From: Amycolatopsis sp. NBC_01488
GTDB lineage: Bacteria; Actinomycetota; Actinomycetes; Mycobacteriales; Pseudonocardiaceae
Assembly (NCBI RefSeq): GCF_036227105.1
Contig: NZ_CP109434.1
Span: 5,055,001-5,119,000 of the forward strand
DNA length: 64,000 bases
Direction: 5' to 3'
Shown here one piece after another: positions 52,917 to 62,058 of the stretch. Below the pieces are notes generated by a model, which did no database searches, was not told the DNA's origin, and saw only the letters and a list, made by a program, of their open reading frames with translations. Each line of letters starts with the position of its first letter. Position 1 is the stretch's first letter. Made by a program: the position numbers and the translations under genes.

Positions 52917-53773
52917 ACGTGCTGGTCGCCGCGTTCGAGCATCCGTTCTTCGCCAACGCGTTCCTGGCGGGCACCATGATCGCGGCGGCGTGCGGCCTGA
53001 TCGGGTACTTCCTGGTGCTGCGGGCCCAGGTCTTCACCGGTGACGCGCTCAGCCACGTCGCGTTCACCGGCGCGCTGGCCGCGCTCGCGTTCGGGCTCGA
53101 CCTGCGGATCGGGCTGTTCACCGCGACGATCGCGATCGCGGTCCTGATGGGTGCCCTGGGGCGCGGGGGACACCCGGACGACGTGGTGATCGGCAACATC
53201 TTCGCCTGGATCCTCGGGCTCGGCGTCTTCTTCCTCACCGTCTACACGACCAACCGCAGCACCGCCAACGGCGCGGCCGGGGTGAACGTCCTGTTCGGAT
53301 CGATCTTCGGGATCAGCTCGGGCAACGCGGTCGCCGCCGCGGTCATAGGTGTCGTCGTGTGCCTGCTGACGCTGCTGATCGCCCGGCCGTTGCTGTTCGC
53401 CACGCTGGACCCGGCGGTCGCCGCCGCGCGCGGGCTGCCGGTGCGGTTGCTCGGGCTGGGGTTCCTCGCGCTGGTCGGCGCCTGTACGGCCGAAGCCACC
53501 CAGGCGGTCGGTGCGCTGCTGCTGCTCGGCCTGCTCGCGGCGCCCGCCGGAGCTGCGGTCCGGCTCACGACGCGTCCCTACCGGGCGTTGAGCCTGTCCG
53601 CCGCGCTGGCCGTGGGCGACATGTGGGCCGGGCTCGGGCTGAGCTACGCGATCCCGAAGCTGCCGCCCAGCTTCGGCATCCTCGCCGTGGCATCCACCGG
53701 CTACGCCGTGGTCCTCACCGCATCCGCACTCCGCCGCCGCAGCACCAAGGCCCCGAGCTCCGCCACGCCATGA
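52913..53773 (+). CDS. Metal ABC transporter permease 2 (ZnuB-like)
   Basis: 286 residues from GTG 52913 (GTGA overlap). ABC-3 permease: GYFLVLRAQVFTGDALSHVAFTGAL and RGLPVRLLGLGFLALVG. It resembles permease 1 over its whole length, so they are ancient duplicates. The last helices end with a short basic tail. The stop overlaps the fur-like start. Confidence 0.9.
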   Translation: MNVLVAAFEHPFFANAFLAGTMIAAACGLIGYFLVLRAQVFTGDALSHVAFTGALAALAFGLDLRIGLFTATIAIAVLMGALGRGGHPDDVVIGNIFAWILGLGVFFLTVYTTNRSTANGAAGVNVLFGSIFGISSGNAVAAAVIGVVVCLLTLLIARPLLFATLDPAVAAARGLPVRLLGLGFLALVGACTAEATQAVGALLLLGLLAAPAGAAVRLTTRPYRALSLSAALAVGDMWAGLGLSYAIPKLPPSFGILAVASTGYAVVLTASALRRRSTKAPSSATP

Positions 53774-54288
53774 CCGGCTCCGGCCCGCGCCGGAAGCACT
53801 ACGAGACCCGGCAGCGACAAGCCGTTCTCGACGCGCTTGCCCGGGCGCCCGGCTTCCTCAGCGCCCGGGCCCTGCACGACCAGCTGCGCCTCGACGGCCG
53901 GCCGGTCGCGCTCAGCACCGTGTACCGGGCGTTGCACGCCTACGCCGAGGCCGGCCGGATCGGCATCACTCGCACCGCGGTCGGTGAGCACCTGTTCCGC
54001 CTCGCGCCCATCGCCGGACGCAGCCACTACCTGGTGTGCCGTGCCTGCGGTGCCAGCGTTCCCCTCGATGCGCACATCCCCGGGGACTGGGCGGTCGCCG
54101 TCGCCGCGGAGCACGGATTCGCCGACATCCACGTCGTCATCGAACTCGCCGGGCTGTGTCCGACGTGCGGAAATGAACCAAAGGACAGCATCCGGCGTAA
54201 GTCCTTGTGTACGGACGTGAGAGCGTCCGTGCCGGAGGTGGAAAGGGAAGACCTCCGAAGCCGCGCAAACCGGAGGTACCACCCGTGA
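53770..54288 (+). CDS. Fur/Zur-family regulator
   Basis: 172 residues from ATG 53770. The winged helix is VALSTVYRALHAYAEAGRI. The structural zinc site is complete with CRACG and CPTCG, unlike the zur gene at 19581. A regulatory His/Glu site is partly visible (HIHVVIE-like, IHVVIELAGLC). The C-terminal 40 residues after CPTCG are an extra basic tail with no family match. As the fifth gene of the importer operon it is probably a second zinc repressor. It overlaps the permease gene (GTGA). Confidence 0.9.
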   Translation: MTGSGPRRKHYETRQRQAVLDALARAPGFLSARALHDQLRLDGRPVALSTVYRALHAYAEAGRIGITRTAVGEHLFRLAPIAGRSHYLVCRACGASVPLDAHIPGDWAVAVAAEHGFADIHVVIELAGLCPTCGNEPKDSIRRKSLCTDVRASVPEVEREDLRSRANRRYHP

Positions 54289-55295
54289 CGACGACCGAAG
54301 CGGCCCCGGTCCGGGGTGAGCGCGACGACCCGGACCGGCCGGACGGCTGGCACTTCGATCCACTCCTCATCCTCGTGCTGGTCCTGCTTGTCGGGTTCCT
54401 GCTGCAGAGCCCGATCCGCCGGGTGTTGTCCGCGCCCGCGATGCAGAACTGGATGACCGTGTTCGTCGCGGTGGCGCTGCAGGCCCTGCCCTTCCTCGTC
54501 CTCGGTGTGCTGCTTTCGGCCGTCCTCGCGGTGTTCGTCCCACCGGCGTTCTTCGCCCGCGCGCTGCCGAAGAAGCCGACGCTGGCGGTGCCGGTCGCCG
54601 GGTTGGCCGGGGTCGTCCTGCCTGGGTGCGAGTGCGCGTCGGTGCCGGTGGCCGGGGCGCTGGTCCGCCGGGGCGTGACTCCGGCGGCGGCGCTGACGTT
54701 CCTGCTCTCGGCCCCGGCGATCAACCCGATCGTGCTGACCGCGACCGCCATCGCGTTCCCCAACGCCCCGCAGATGGTGCTCGCCCGGTTCGTGGCGAGC
54801 CTGCTCGCGGCGTGCGGGATGGGCTGGCTGTGGCAGCGGCTGGGCCGCACCGACTGGCTGCGCCCGCCGGCTCACCGGTCCTTCGACGGCCTCGGCAAGG
54901 GAGAGGCGTTCTGGGGATCGGTCCGGCACGACGTCGTGCACGCCGGTGGTTTCCTCGTCGTCGGCGCGATGGCCGCGGCCACGCTCAAGGCCGTGGTGCC
55001 GGCGAGCTGGCTGCACACCGCGGCCGCCAACCCCGTGGTCTCGGTCCTCGCCCTGGCGGTCGTCGCGGTGCTGCTGTCGATCTGTTCGGAGGCCGACGCG
55101 TTCGTGGCCGCGTCCCTGACCCAGTTCTCGCTGACCGCCCGGCTGGCGTTCCTGGTCGTCGGGCCGATGATCGACCTGAAGCTGTTCGGGATGCAGGCGG
55201 CCACGTTCGGCCGCGGGTTCGCGCTGCGGTTCGCCCCCGTCACCTTCGCCGTGGCGATCGGCGTCGCCGCGCTGGCCGGGGCGGTCCTGCTGTGA
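54285..55295 (+). CDS. Predicted permease (UPF0718/DUF318 type), copy 2
   Basis: 336 residues from GTG 54285. Same signature as copy 1: LPGCECASVPVAGAL, SAPAINPIVL, CSEADAFVAASL. About nine membrane segments. It is fused to the znu operon by the GTGA overlap with the Fur gene, the strongest evidence here that this permease family handles zinc or is induced in zinc limitation. Confidence 0.9.
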   Translation: MTTTEAAPVRGERDDPDRPDGWHFDPLLILVLVLLVGFLLQSPIRRVLSAPAMQNWMTVFVAVALQALPFLVLGVLLSAVLAVFVPPAFFARALPKKPTLAVPVAGLAGVVLPGCECASVPVAGALVRRGVTPAAALTFLLSAPAINPIVLTATAIAFPNAPQMVLARFVASLLAACGMGWLWQRLGRTDWLRPPAHRSFDGLGKGEAFWGSVRHDVVHAGGFLVVGAMAAATLKAVVPASWLHTAAANPVVSVLALAVVAVLLSICSEADAFVAASLTQFSLTARLAFLVVGPMIDLKLFGMQAATFGRGFALRFAPVTFAVAIGVAALAGAVLL

Positions 55296-56005
55296 ACCGG
55301 CAAGCGCAGGCGGTCCTGCTGGCCCTGCTCGGCGGGGCCGTGCTCTACGCCGGCAGCACCGACCTGTTTCAGCGTTACGTCAAGACCGGATTGCGGCCCT
55401 TGCTGCTCGGCGCCGGCATCGTCCTGATCGCCGCGGCCGCGGCCACCGTCTGGTACGAGTGGCGCGCGTCCCGGAACAGTCGGTCCGAACGTGGTCACGA
55501 CCACCGCGAGCGGCGGATTTCCTGGTTGCTCGTCGTGGCGTTGTTCGCGCTCGTCCTGATCAGGCCGCCGGCGCTGGACTCCTACAGTGGCCTGCGCGCG
55601 GGCACCGCGGTGCCCGCGCCGTTCGGGTTCCCCGCCCTCCCCGCCGCCGGCCCGCTCTCCCTCGGCGTACTCGACTACGCCGGCCGCGCGATCTACGACC
55701 ACGGACGTTCTCTGCAGGGGCGGCAGATCGAACTGACCGGCTTCGTCGCTGTCGACCAGGGCGGTGCGGTCTACCTCATCCGCATGATCCTCAACTGCTG
55801 CGCCGCGGATGCCCAGCCGGTCAAGGTCGGCCTGACCGGCCAGGTTCCGCCCGTCCTGCAACCCGACACCTGGCTCGACGTCACCGGCACCTACACCGGC
55901 AAGCAGACCACCGACCCGATCAACAACGGCGCCGTTCCCTTCATCGACGTCCAGCAAGCCAGGCCGGTCCCCGCCCCATCCGACCCGTACGAAAGCATGG
56001 GGTGA
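55292..56005 (+). CDS. TIGR03943 family protein, copy 2
   Basis: 237 residues from GTG 55292, overlapping the permease gene. Two N-terminal membrane helices with a His-containing loop (ERGHDHRERR), a third helix, then the outer domain with MILNCCAADAQPVKVGL. The end PAPSDPYESMG matches the PAPKDPYEY end of copy 1. It is the partner of the preceding permease and probably the last gene of the importer operon. Confidence 0.9.
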   Translation: MNRQAQAVLLALLGGAVLYAGSTDLFQRYVKTGLRPLLLGAGIVLIAAAAATVWYEWRASRNSRSERGHDHRERRISWLLVVALFALVLIRPPALDSYSGLRAGTAVPAPFGFPALPAAGPLSLGVLDYAGRAIYDHGRSLQGRQIELTGFVAVDQGGAVYLIRMILNCCAADAQPVKVGLTGQVPPVLQPDTWLDVTGTYTGKQTTDPINNGAVPFIDVQQARPVPAPSDPYESMG

Positions 56006-56079
56006 CGGTCCCGGTGGGACCGGCTGCGCAGGTGGCCTGACCGAGCGCAACGTAGGCAGAGCGGGAGAGGTGGCCGGGC

Positions 56080-57816
56080 GTGGGTTCCGGAGAGTGGTCG
56101 GCTGTTCTCCCGGCCGCTGCCGTGCGTGGTGGTGCCGGCCGGCACCGGACGCCGTTTCGCCGCGCTCGACGGATTGCTCGTCGGGTCCGGTCGCGCCACC
56201 CGCTGACCGTGCTCGTGGTGGCGGCGTTGGCGCTGGTGGTGGCCGCGACGCCGGTGGCCGCGCAGGACCAGCCGCCGCTGCCGAGCGTGCCGCAGAGTGC
56301 CGAGATCCAGCTCAAGGTCGAGCGCGACGGCTCGCTCTCGGTCGCCGAAGCGATCTCCGTCCCGGACGGCGTCACGATGGACCGCCGCGTCCCGCTGCGG
56401 GTCGCGGCGCCGCGCCACCACGACCGCGTCTACGGCGTGCGCGACGTCGTCCTGGAAGGCCGCGGGACGGCGAACGTGGACTCCGGCGCGTTCACCGTCC
56501 ACCTCACCTCCGGCGCGTCGATCGTCCGGTACACAGTGGACGGTGCGGTCGACGGGAACCGGGTCACGTGGGAACTGGCCGGCGGCTGGAGCGCCGACCT
56601 GAAGTTCATTCGGGCCTCCTTCGCGGCGCCCAGGATCCCCACCGCCGTCGACTGCCTCGCCGGCCCGCCGGACTCGGACTTCCCGTGCGCCGCGGCGCAG
56701 ATCGACCACGCCGGGCTGACGCGGTTCAGCCAGCAGAACCTGGCCGCGGGGCAGCGGATGACGGCGACCGTCGAGCTGCCCGCGGGCACCGTCCCCGCGA
56801 ACGCGGAACTCGTGCCCGCCAAGACGATCGCCGGTGCGTTCGTGCTCACCGCCCCGGTCGGCTGGGCCTGGACGGCCTTCGGCGTGCTCCTGCTGGCCGC
56901 GGCCGCGCTCGTGGTGTTCGCGCGCCGCCGGGACGCTGGGGCGGGGGAAGCGCCGAAGGCGGAGCTGGTCGCGAAGGGCGGCGAGTTCGCGTCGCCCGAA
57001 GGCGTCCTGCCGGGCCACGCCGGCCTGCTGCTGCACGGCCGCGCCGGGGCCGCCGATCTCGCCGCGACCGTGCTCGACCTCGCCGTCCGCAACTACCTGT
57101 GGGTCAGCGCCGAGGACACCGGCTGGCGCCTGGTCCGCCGCAACCCGCCCGACGAGCACCTCACCACCTTCGAGCGGGCCGTGTTCGACGCCGTCGTGCC
57201 GGAGGACTCGGTGGCGCTGGCCGAGCTGCGCAAGAACCACGTCACCGTCGCCTCGGAGGAGCTGTACGCCGACGCCGCCCGCCGCGGCTGGCTCGCGCGC
57301 CGGCCGAGACGACTCGGCCGCGCCGGAATCCGGCTCGCCTTCTACGGCGTGTTCCTCACCGTCTTGCTCGCGCTGACCGTCGGCTACGCCCAGCTCGGCG
57401 TCATCGTCGCCGCGGCCGGGGTCGCCGCCGCCGTCGCCTCGGCCGCCCTGCCCGCGCGCCGGCGAGCCGGTGCGGAACTGGCGGACCGCCTTCGCGGCGT
57501 TGCCGCGGAACTCGCGTCGGTAGCGCCCCAGGATCTGACGGAACCCCAGCGCCAACTGGTGTTCTCCCGCGCGTTGCCGTACGCGCTCGCTCTGGGCGAG
57601 CTGGGACCGTGGGTGGCCGCGTTCGACGCCCTCGACCACCCGCCGCCGGTCTACTGGCACGACGGCGACAGCACCCCTGACCAGGCCGGATGCTTCGCGA
57701 CGGCCCTCGCGGGCACCTTCGCCCCCGCCCGACGCGGCCGCCTCCTCGACACCGTGGCCCGGGACACCGGCTCTCTTCTGCCGGCCGAAACACCGGAAAC
57801 CGCGCGGTCCTCATAG
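56080..57816 (+). CDS. DUF2207-like membrane protein
   Basis: Up to 578 residues from GTG 56080; the true start may be later, just before the hydrophobic stretch at about residues 42-60 (LTVLVVAALALVVAATPVAAQ), which looks like a signal peptide. The extracellular part is beta-rich. A membrane helix (about 262-282) and a second pair (about 425-460) follow, with a cytoplasmic segment between them. The function of the family is unknown. Not evidently tied to zinc. Confidence 0.8.
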   Translation: MGSGEWSAVLPAAAVRGGAGRHRTPFRRARRIARRVRSRHPLTVLVVAALALVVAATPVAAQDQPPLPSVPQSAEIQLKVERDGSLSVAEAISVPDGVTMDRRVPLRVAAPRHHDRVYGVRDVVLEGRGTANVDSGAFTVHLTSGASIVRYTVDGAVDGNRVTWELAGGWSADLKFIRASFAAPRIPTAVDCLAGPPDSDFPCAAAQIDHAGLTRFSQQNLAAGQRMTATVELPAGTVPANAELVPAKTIAGAFVLTAPVGWAWTAFGVLLLAAAALVVFARRRDAGAGEAPKAELVAKGGEFASPEGVLPGHAGLLLHGRAGAADLAATVLDLAVRNYLWVSAEDTGWRLVRRNPPDEHLTTFERAVFDAVVPEDSVALAELRKNHVTVASEELYADAARRGWLARRPRRLGRAGIRLAFYGVFLTVLLALTVGYAQLGVIVAAAGVAAAVASAALPARRRAGAELADRLRGVAAELASVAPQDLTEPQRQLVFSRALPYALALGELGPWVAAFDALDHPPPVYWHDGDSTPDQAGCFATALAGTFAPARRGRLLDTVARDTGSLLPAETPETARSS

Positions 57817-57873
57817 GGATCGGGTCGGGCACCACTCGTCCGACCGGGGCCAGCTGCTCAACCAGAGCCCTAA

Positions 57874-57898
57874 GCTGCGCGACTGCTAGTCGCGCAGC
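57874..57898. terminator. Hairpin between convergent genes
   Basis: GCTGCGCGACT GCT AGTCGCGCAGC is a perfect 11-bp stem with a 3-base loop. It overlaps the stop of the minus-strand LLM gene and follows the DUF2207 gene by 58 bases. It can act in both directions. Confidence 0.7.
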
Positions 57899-58917
57899 GC
57901 CGGCAGCACCTGCGCACCCAGCCGGGCGATGGTGGCCAGGGTGCGATCCCGGCTGCCGCTGCCTTCCACCATCATGATCACGTGGTCGATGCCGGTCCGT
58001 TCCGCGCTCTCCCGCAGCCGCGCCACACACAGCTCGGGACTGCCCACGGGGTGCAGCGAACACAACAGGTCGGTGTAGGCAACGGGATCCCGGGTCGGGC
58101 CGGGGCGGCCGTCCACCGGCGTGTGGGCCGTCAACCCGGCGGCCAGCCAGCCCGGCATCGCCGCACGCAACTCCCGCACCGCCTGCTCTCGGTCGTCGGC
58201 GACGTGGGCGAGCACCGCGGACACGTGCTCCACCGCGGCCGGATCACGGCCGGCCGCGGTGGCCGCCCGCGCGTAGTGGCGCACCATGGCCACCTTCTCC
58301 TGGTCGCTGATGTGCATGCCCAGCAACATGGGCAGCCCTCGCGCCGCCGCGAGTTCGACGGTGGCGCTCGAGGTGCAAGCCACCACGACCGGCGTGTGCG
58401 GCACTGACAGCGGCGCGGGCACGATCGGCACCTCGCGAAACGCGAAGTGCTCCCCGCTCGCCGTCACCGTCGGCCCGGCCAAGGCGGCCAACAGCAGGTC
58501 CAGACTCTCGCCGAAGCCACGCTCGTAGCGATCCAGGCCGGTGCCGAAGACCTCCAGGTCCACCCACGGCCCGCCGCGTCCGACGCCCAACCGGAACCGG
58601 CCACCGGAGACCTGGTCCAGCAACGCGGCTTGCTCGGCCAACGCGACCGGGTGCGCGGTGGACAACACGCTCACCGCCGTGCCCACCGCGATGGCACCGG
58701 TGCGGCCCAAGACGTGTGCGGCGAAGGTGATTGCCGACGGGCACACCCCGTAGGGCATGAAGTGATGCTCGGCGATCCAGACATCGTCGAACCCGGCTGC
58801 CTCGGCGCAGCTCGCCGCGTCGACCGAGCGGCGCAGGGCCGCGCCGTCGTCCTGGCCGGGAAAGCGGCCCGCCAAAAGGAAAACCCCGAATCTCGCAACC
58901 ATTCCGATATTCTCCAC
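57886..58917 (-). CDS. LLM-class flavin-dependent oxidoreductase
   Basis: 343 residues from 58917; an ATG-equivalent five codons in (MVARFGVFLLAG) at 58902 is also a good start. Bacterial luciferase-like barrel: WIAEHHFMPYGVCPSAITFAAH, VGTAVSVLSTAHPVALAEQAALLDQVS, FRLGVGRGG. It uses reduced flavin (FMNH2 or F420). The substrate is unknown. It lies between the zinc importer and the COG0523 operon but is not obviously part of either. Confidence 0.9.
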   Translation of the reverse strand: MENIGMVARFGVFLLAGRFPGQDDGAALRRSVDAASCAEAAGFDDVWIAEHHFMPYGVCPSAITFAAHVLGRTGAIAVGTAVSVLSTAHPVALAEQAALLDQVSGGRFRLGVGRGGPWVDLEVFGTGLDRYERGFGESLDLLLAALAGPTVTASGEHFAFREVPIVPAPLSVPHTPVVVACTSSATVELAAARGLPMLLGMHISDQEKVAMVRHYARAATAAGRDPAAVEHVSAVLAHVADDREQAVRELRAAMPGWLAAGLTAHTPVDGRPGPTRDPVAYTDLLCSLHPVGSPELCVARLRESAERTGIDHVIMMVEGSGSRDRTLATIARLGAQVLPALRD

Positions 58918-58986
58918 GCCGATGGCCGGGTGCGAGCCGGGACCGGCTGGAAGCCCACAGCCATCGCTCCACGCAGAAGCGGTGAT

Positions 58987-60045
58987 TCAGTGGACGTGGA
59001 CCAAGTCCCACGCCGGGAACGGGTCCGCCCCGGTGGCGACCGCGCCGAGGCAGTCCCGCAGGGCGGCCAGCAGCGCGCTCCCGGCCAGGTCGACGCCGAT
59101 GAACACCAGCTCCTGGGTCGGTTCCCCGGCCACGCCGTGGGGTTCGAACCGTGCCACCGCGCCCGCCTGCGACCACAGCCCGGTGACGCCGGGCCGGGAC
59201 GCCAGCGTGAAGAACCCCTTGGACCGAAGTACCGTCCCGAACTCGCCGGAGTCCAGTCGCCGCGCCACGAAGTCCCACAGCGGGGCCGGATCGAACGCCC
59301 GCGACGCGCGGAACACGACGCTGGAGATGCCGTACTCCTCGGTCTCCGGCACGTGGTCGCCGTTCAGCTCGGCCACCCAGCCCGGCGCCTCCTGCGCCTT
59401 CGCCACGTCGTAGCGGCCGGTCCCGAACACCCGCTCCAAGGGGACGTCCCCGAAGCTGCCCGTGACGACGTCGGCCGCCGGGTTCAGCCGCCGTAGCACC
59501 GCCACCAGCCGCTCGACGTCGGCCGCGGGGACGAGGTCGGTCTTGTTCAGCAGCAGGACGTCGGCGAACTCCACCTGGTCCACCAGCAGGTCGCTGACCG
59601 TCCGCTCGTCATCTTCGTACTGGTCGAGCCGCCGCTCGGCGAGTGAGTCGCCGGTGGCCAGTTCGCGGGCGAAGTTCGCCGCGTCCACCACCGTCACCAT
59701 CGTGTCGAGGCGCGCGAGCGGGTCCAGGAACGAGAACGTCGCCGCCACCGGCATCGGCTCGGAGATCCCGCTCGACTCGATCAGCACGTGGTCGAAGCGG
59801 TCGTCGGCGCACAGCGCCGCCACCTCCTCGAGGAGATCCTCGCGCAGTGTGCAGCAGATGCACCCGTTGGTCAGCTCGACCAGGCGCTCCTGCGAGCGCA
59901 CGAGCGCGGCGTCGATGTTGACCTCGCTCATGTCGTTGACGATCACGGCGACGCGCACCCCGGACCGGTTGGCGAGGATGTGGTTGAGCAGCGTCGTCTT
60001 GCCCGCGCCGAGGAACCCGGACAGGACCGTGACCGGAACGCTCAC
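58987..60045 (-). CDS. COG0523 GTP-binding metallochaperone (zinc type)
   Basis: 352 residues from GTG 60045, overlapping rpmF (GTGA). Walker A is [13 protein letters not shown], the metal motif is [11 protein letters not shown] (CxCC), Walker B is IESSGISEP and the G4 site is LLNKTDL. The C-terminal CobW_C domain follows. COG0523 proteins of this kind, under Zur, are thought to deliver scarce zinc to key enzymes (as for ZagA/YciC and ZNG1). All catalytic motifs are intact, in contrast to the other copy at 60451. Confidence 0.92.
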   Translation of the reverse strand: MSVPVTVLSGFLGAGKTTLLNHILANRSGVRVAVIVNDMSEVNIDAALVRSQERLVELTNGCICCTLREDLLEEVAALCADDRFDHVLIESSGISEPMPVAATFSFLDPLARLDTMVTVVDAANFARELATGDSLAERRLDQYEDDERTVSDLLVDQVEFADVLLLNKTDLVPAADVERLVAVLRRLNPAADVVTGSFGDVPLERVFGTGRYDVAKAQEAPGWVAELNGDHVPETEEYGISSVVFRASRAFDPAPLWDFVARRLDSGEFGTVLRSKGFFTLASRPGVTGLWSQAGAVARFEPHGVAGEPTQELVFIGVDLAGSALLAALRDCLGAVATGADPFPAWDLVHVH

Positions 60046-60200
60046 CTTTCGAGCCGGTGGAAGTGCTTGATCAGGCGGCGGGGGACGAGTTTCGTCTCGC
60101 CGTCGACCTTGATCGGTACCAGATCCGGCACCGCGGCCTTCCATTGCGCACGCCGGGAGCGGGTGTTGCTGCGTGACTTCTTGCGCTTGGCGACGGCCAT
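60042..60200 (-). CDS. rpmF: Ribosomal protein L32, zinc-independent type
   Basis: 52 residues from ATG 60200 ([20 protein letters not shown]). The N-terminus is standard bL32, but the two Cys pairs of the zinc ribbon are absent (no Cys at all). It is therefore a C-minus paralogue, which replaces the zinc-containing L32 when zinc is scarce. TGATG overlap with the L31 gene and GTGA overlap with the COG0523 gene show one operon. Confidence 0.92.
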   Translation of the reverse strand: MAVAKRKKSRSNTRSRRAQWKAAVPDLVPIKVDGETKLVPRRLIKHFHRLER

Positions 60201-60454
60201 CAGCGGTTGCCTCGCTTTCCGTAGCGGCGGTGGAACTTTTCGACCTGGCCGGCGCTGTCCATGATCCGCTGGGTGCCGGTCCAGAACGGGTGTGACCAGG
60301 AGCTGATGTCGACCATGACGAGTGGGTAGGTGCGGCCGTCGGTCCATTCGACGGTCTTGTCGGAGGTGATGGTGGAGCGGGTCAGGAATGCGTCGCCGGT
60401 GGCGGAGTCCTTGAACACGACGGCGTGGTAGTCGGGGTGGATTCCGGATTTCAT
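60200..60454 (-). CDS. rpmE2: Ribosomal protein L31 type B, zinc-independent
   Basis: 84 residues from ATG 60454 ([20 protein letters not shown]), with the type B features [27 protein letters not shown] and no CxxC. The longer, Cys-free form replaces zinc-binding L31 in zinc limitation. It is second in an operon of four overlapping genes on the minus strand, beginning at 61695. Confidence 0.94.
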   Translation of the reverse strand: MKSGIHPDYHAVVFKDSATGDAFLTRSTITSDKTVEWTDGRTYPLVMVDISSWSHPFWTGTQRIMDSAGQVEKFHRRYGKRGNR

Positions 60455-61695
60455 CGCTCTTCCTTTCGATTCGCCGCGGTCGCTTCGGTTCGCGCCGGGT
60501 CGCTGTCTTCGCAGGGTTCTTCGTGCCAGTCGCCGAAGGGGTCGGGGTAGCGCTGCCACTCCGCCGGGCCGGCGGCCAGTTCTTCGTCGGTCAGTAGAGC
60601 GCCGCGCAGGGCCGCGTCGATCTCGTCCGGCGTTGTCTGGTCCGTCACCACGACGAGCTCCTGCGCGCGGTCGCCGTGCACCGGGTGCCAGCGCAGGGAC
60701 GCCAGGGTGCGGCGCTCGGGGGAGACGTCCGTCCACTCCGGACCGTCGGGTGCGGCGAGCCACGGCCCGGCGTGGCCGATGCCCAGGCCGCCGCCGGCCG
60801 ATTCGATCCAGAACGCGACGTCGGGCTGGCTGGCCACCCAGGCGCGGCCGCGGGTGCGGACGACGCCGTCGAGGAGCACGTCGAGGGCGTCGTGCAGCCG
60901 CTGCGGGTGGAACGGCCGCTGGGCGGTGAACGTGACCAGGCCGATGCCGCAGTCGACGTGCACCGGCGGTTCGCCGCGCAGCAGCGCGCCGTGCAGGTCG
61001 GTGACCTCGCCGCGCCGGGCGTTCGCCGGGACCGCGTCGAGGACGCTGTGCCCGTCGATGCGGTTCAGTTCGACGCGGGGGACCGACGGCGCGACCCGGT
61101 CGAGGACGGCGGACGCTTTCGCGGCGGTCCACGCGTCGGTGGCGGCGCCGGCGAGCACGAGGACGTCGGCGAACTCGGCCTGCGACAGCGCGACCTGCGC
61201 GACGGTGCGTTCGTCCTCCGGGCTGGCTTGCAGATTCCGCTCGGCGGGGACGTCGTCGCCGGTCGCGTCGGCGAGGAAGGTCGCGCAGTCCACGACGGCG
61301 AGCACCGCGCGTAGGTCGACGTCGTCGCTGACCGGGTGGTCGCCGACCAGGACGTTGCGGATCGCCCAGCTGACCGGCTCGGGTTCCATGGCTTCGTCGA
61401 GCCGGACGACGATCCGGCGGACCTGCGGCATTCGGGCGAGGTGGCGTAGCAGCGGGAGGAGGTCCTCGCGCAGGGTGCAGGACACGCAGCCGTGGGCGAG
61501 TTCGAGGACGGTCAGCTGGTCGCGCTGCTCGAGCTGCAGGCGGCGGCGGACGACGCCGGAGTGGATCTCGCGCAGGTCGTGGTGGACGACGGCGGTGCCC
61601 GGCTCGGCGATGCGCAGCAGTTCGGCGAGTGTGGCGTTCGGTCCCGGGGCGAGGCCGGTCACGAGGATGAGCGGGACGCGGGGGTCAGGGGTCAC
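60451..61695 (-). CDS. COG0523-like protein with degenerate GTP-binding motifs
   Basis: 414 residues from GTG 61695 after GGAG. The fold is that of COG0523: [35 protein letters not shown], CobW_C with [22 protein letters not shown]. The P-loop reads [11 protein letters not shown] instead of GxxGxGKT (no Lys), and the G4 site reads [10 protein letters not shown] instead of NKxD. GTP binding is therefore unlikely. The CxCC motif is CVSC. First gene of the L31/L32 operon, probably Zur-controlled; perhaps a zinc carrier or regulatory partner of the intact copy. Confidence 0.85.
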   Translation of the reverse strand: MTPDPRVPLILVTGLAPGPNATLAELLRIAEPGTAVVHHDLREIHSGVVRRRLQLEQRDQLTVLELAHGCVSCTLREDLLPLLRHLARMPQVRRIVVRLDEAMEPEPVSWAIRNVLVGDHPVSDDVDLRAVLAVVDCATFLADATGDDVPAERNLQASPEDERTVAQVALSQAEFADVLVLAGAATDAWTAAKASAVLDRVAPSVPRVELNRIDGHSVLDAVPANARRGEVTDLHGALLRGEPPVHVDCGIGLVTFTAQRPFHPQRLHDALDVLLDGVVRTRGRAWVASQPDVAFWIESAGGGLGIGHAGPWLAAPDGPEWTDVSPERRTLASLRWHPVHGDRAQELVVVTDQTTPDEIDAALRGALLTDEELAAGPAEWQRYPDPFGDWHEEPCEDSDPARTEATAANRKEER

Positions 61696-61744
61696 GGGGG
61701 CTCCAGGAATGCGGGCGGGGTACGGTGCGTACAGTAGATGAAAA

Positions 61745-61759
61745 CGAAAACCACTATCA
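61745..61759. promoter_or_regulatory. Zur-box-like site between divergent ribosomal protein genes
   Basis: CGAAAACCACTATCA matches 10 of 14 fixed positions of the recalled consensus TGAAAATNATTTTCA. An overlapping TGAAAACG (61739-61746) adds a half site. It lies 50 bases upstream of the minus-strand operon and 15 bases before the plus-strand L28 remnant, so it would serve both. Confidence 0.5.
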
Positions 61760-61773
61760 ACTCGGGAGGGTCC

Positions 61774-61884
61774 GTGTCCGCCGTGTGCCAGGTCACCGGC
61801 CGTAAGGGCGAAGGGGGTGAGGCTGTGATGGCGAAGTGCACCGACGTCCGCCCGGTGGTCAAGCTGCGGTCCACCGCCGCGTGA
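61774..61884 (+). pseudogene. Fused remnants of zinc-independent L28 (rpmB) and L33 (rpmG)
   Basis: The 36-codon frame starts at GTG 61774 with GGGAGGG upstream. MSAVCQVTGRK is the N-terminus of bL28. After a short joint (GEGGEAV) comes MAKCTDVRPVVKLRSTA from ATG 61828, the N-terminus of bL33, then a stop. The remainder of both proteins is missing. The frame is still translatable as one short peptide, but it is best read as a decayed operon rather than a new gene. Confidence 0.85.
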
Positions 61885-61885
61885 C

Positions 61886-61984
61886 GGGATTAGTGCCCAG
61901 CAACAGAAACAGGTCGCCACGGCGATCAAGGACGCCCGCGAGATGGCACGATTGCCGTATCCCGTGGCAGGCCGTACAAGCTGA
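61886..61984 (+). pseudogene. Remnant C-terminus of ribosomal protein S18 (rpsR)
   Basis: The frame reads GISAQQQKQVATAIKDAREM then ARLPYPVAGRTS and a stop; this is the conserved C-terminal third of bS18. It has no start codon and begins right after the L33 scrap. The order L28, L33, (S14 lost), S18 is the usual zinc-independent ribosomal protein operon of actinobacteria, here collapsed to about 210 bp. Confidence 0.85.
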
Positions 61985-62058
61985 ACAGCGACGCGTATCG
62001 GGCGGCGCGACCGTGGGCGCCGCGAGGGATGCACTGATGCCGTGCCTCAGGGCCAGGC

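Noticed and set aside
60200-61132. Long Arg-rich frame extending the L31 gene upstream
   Set aside because: L31B has a well-defined ATG at 60454; the extension is a shadow of the COG0523 gene.
61696-61773. Riboswitch or ribosomal leader between the divergent genes
   Set aside because: Too short and AT-rich for such an RNA; a Zur-like operator accounts for the conserved-looking bases.
61774-61884. A novel 36-residue peptide gene
   Set aside because: Both halves match N-termini of L28 and L33, so decayed ribosomal genes explain it better; kept as a pseudogene.
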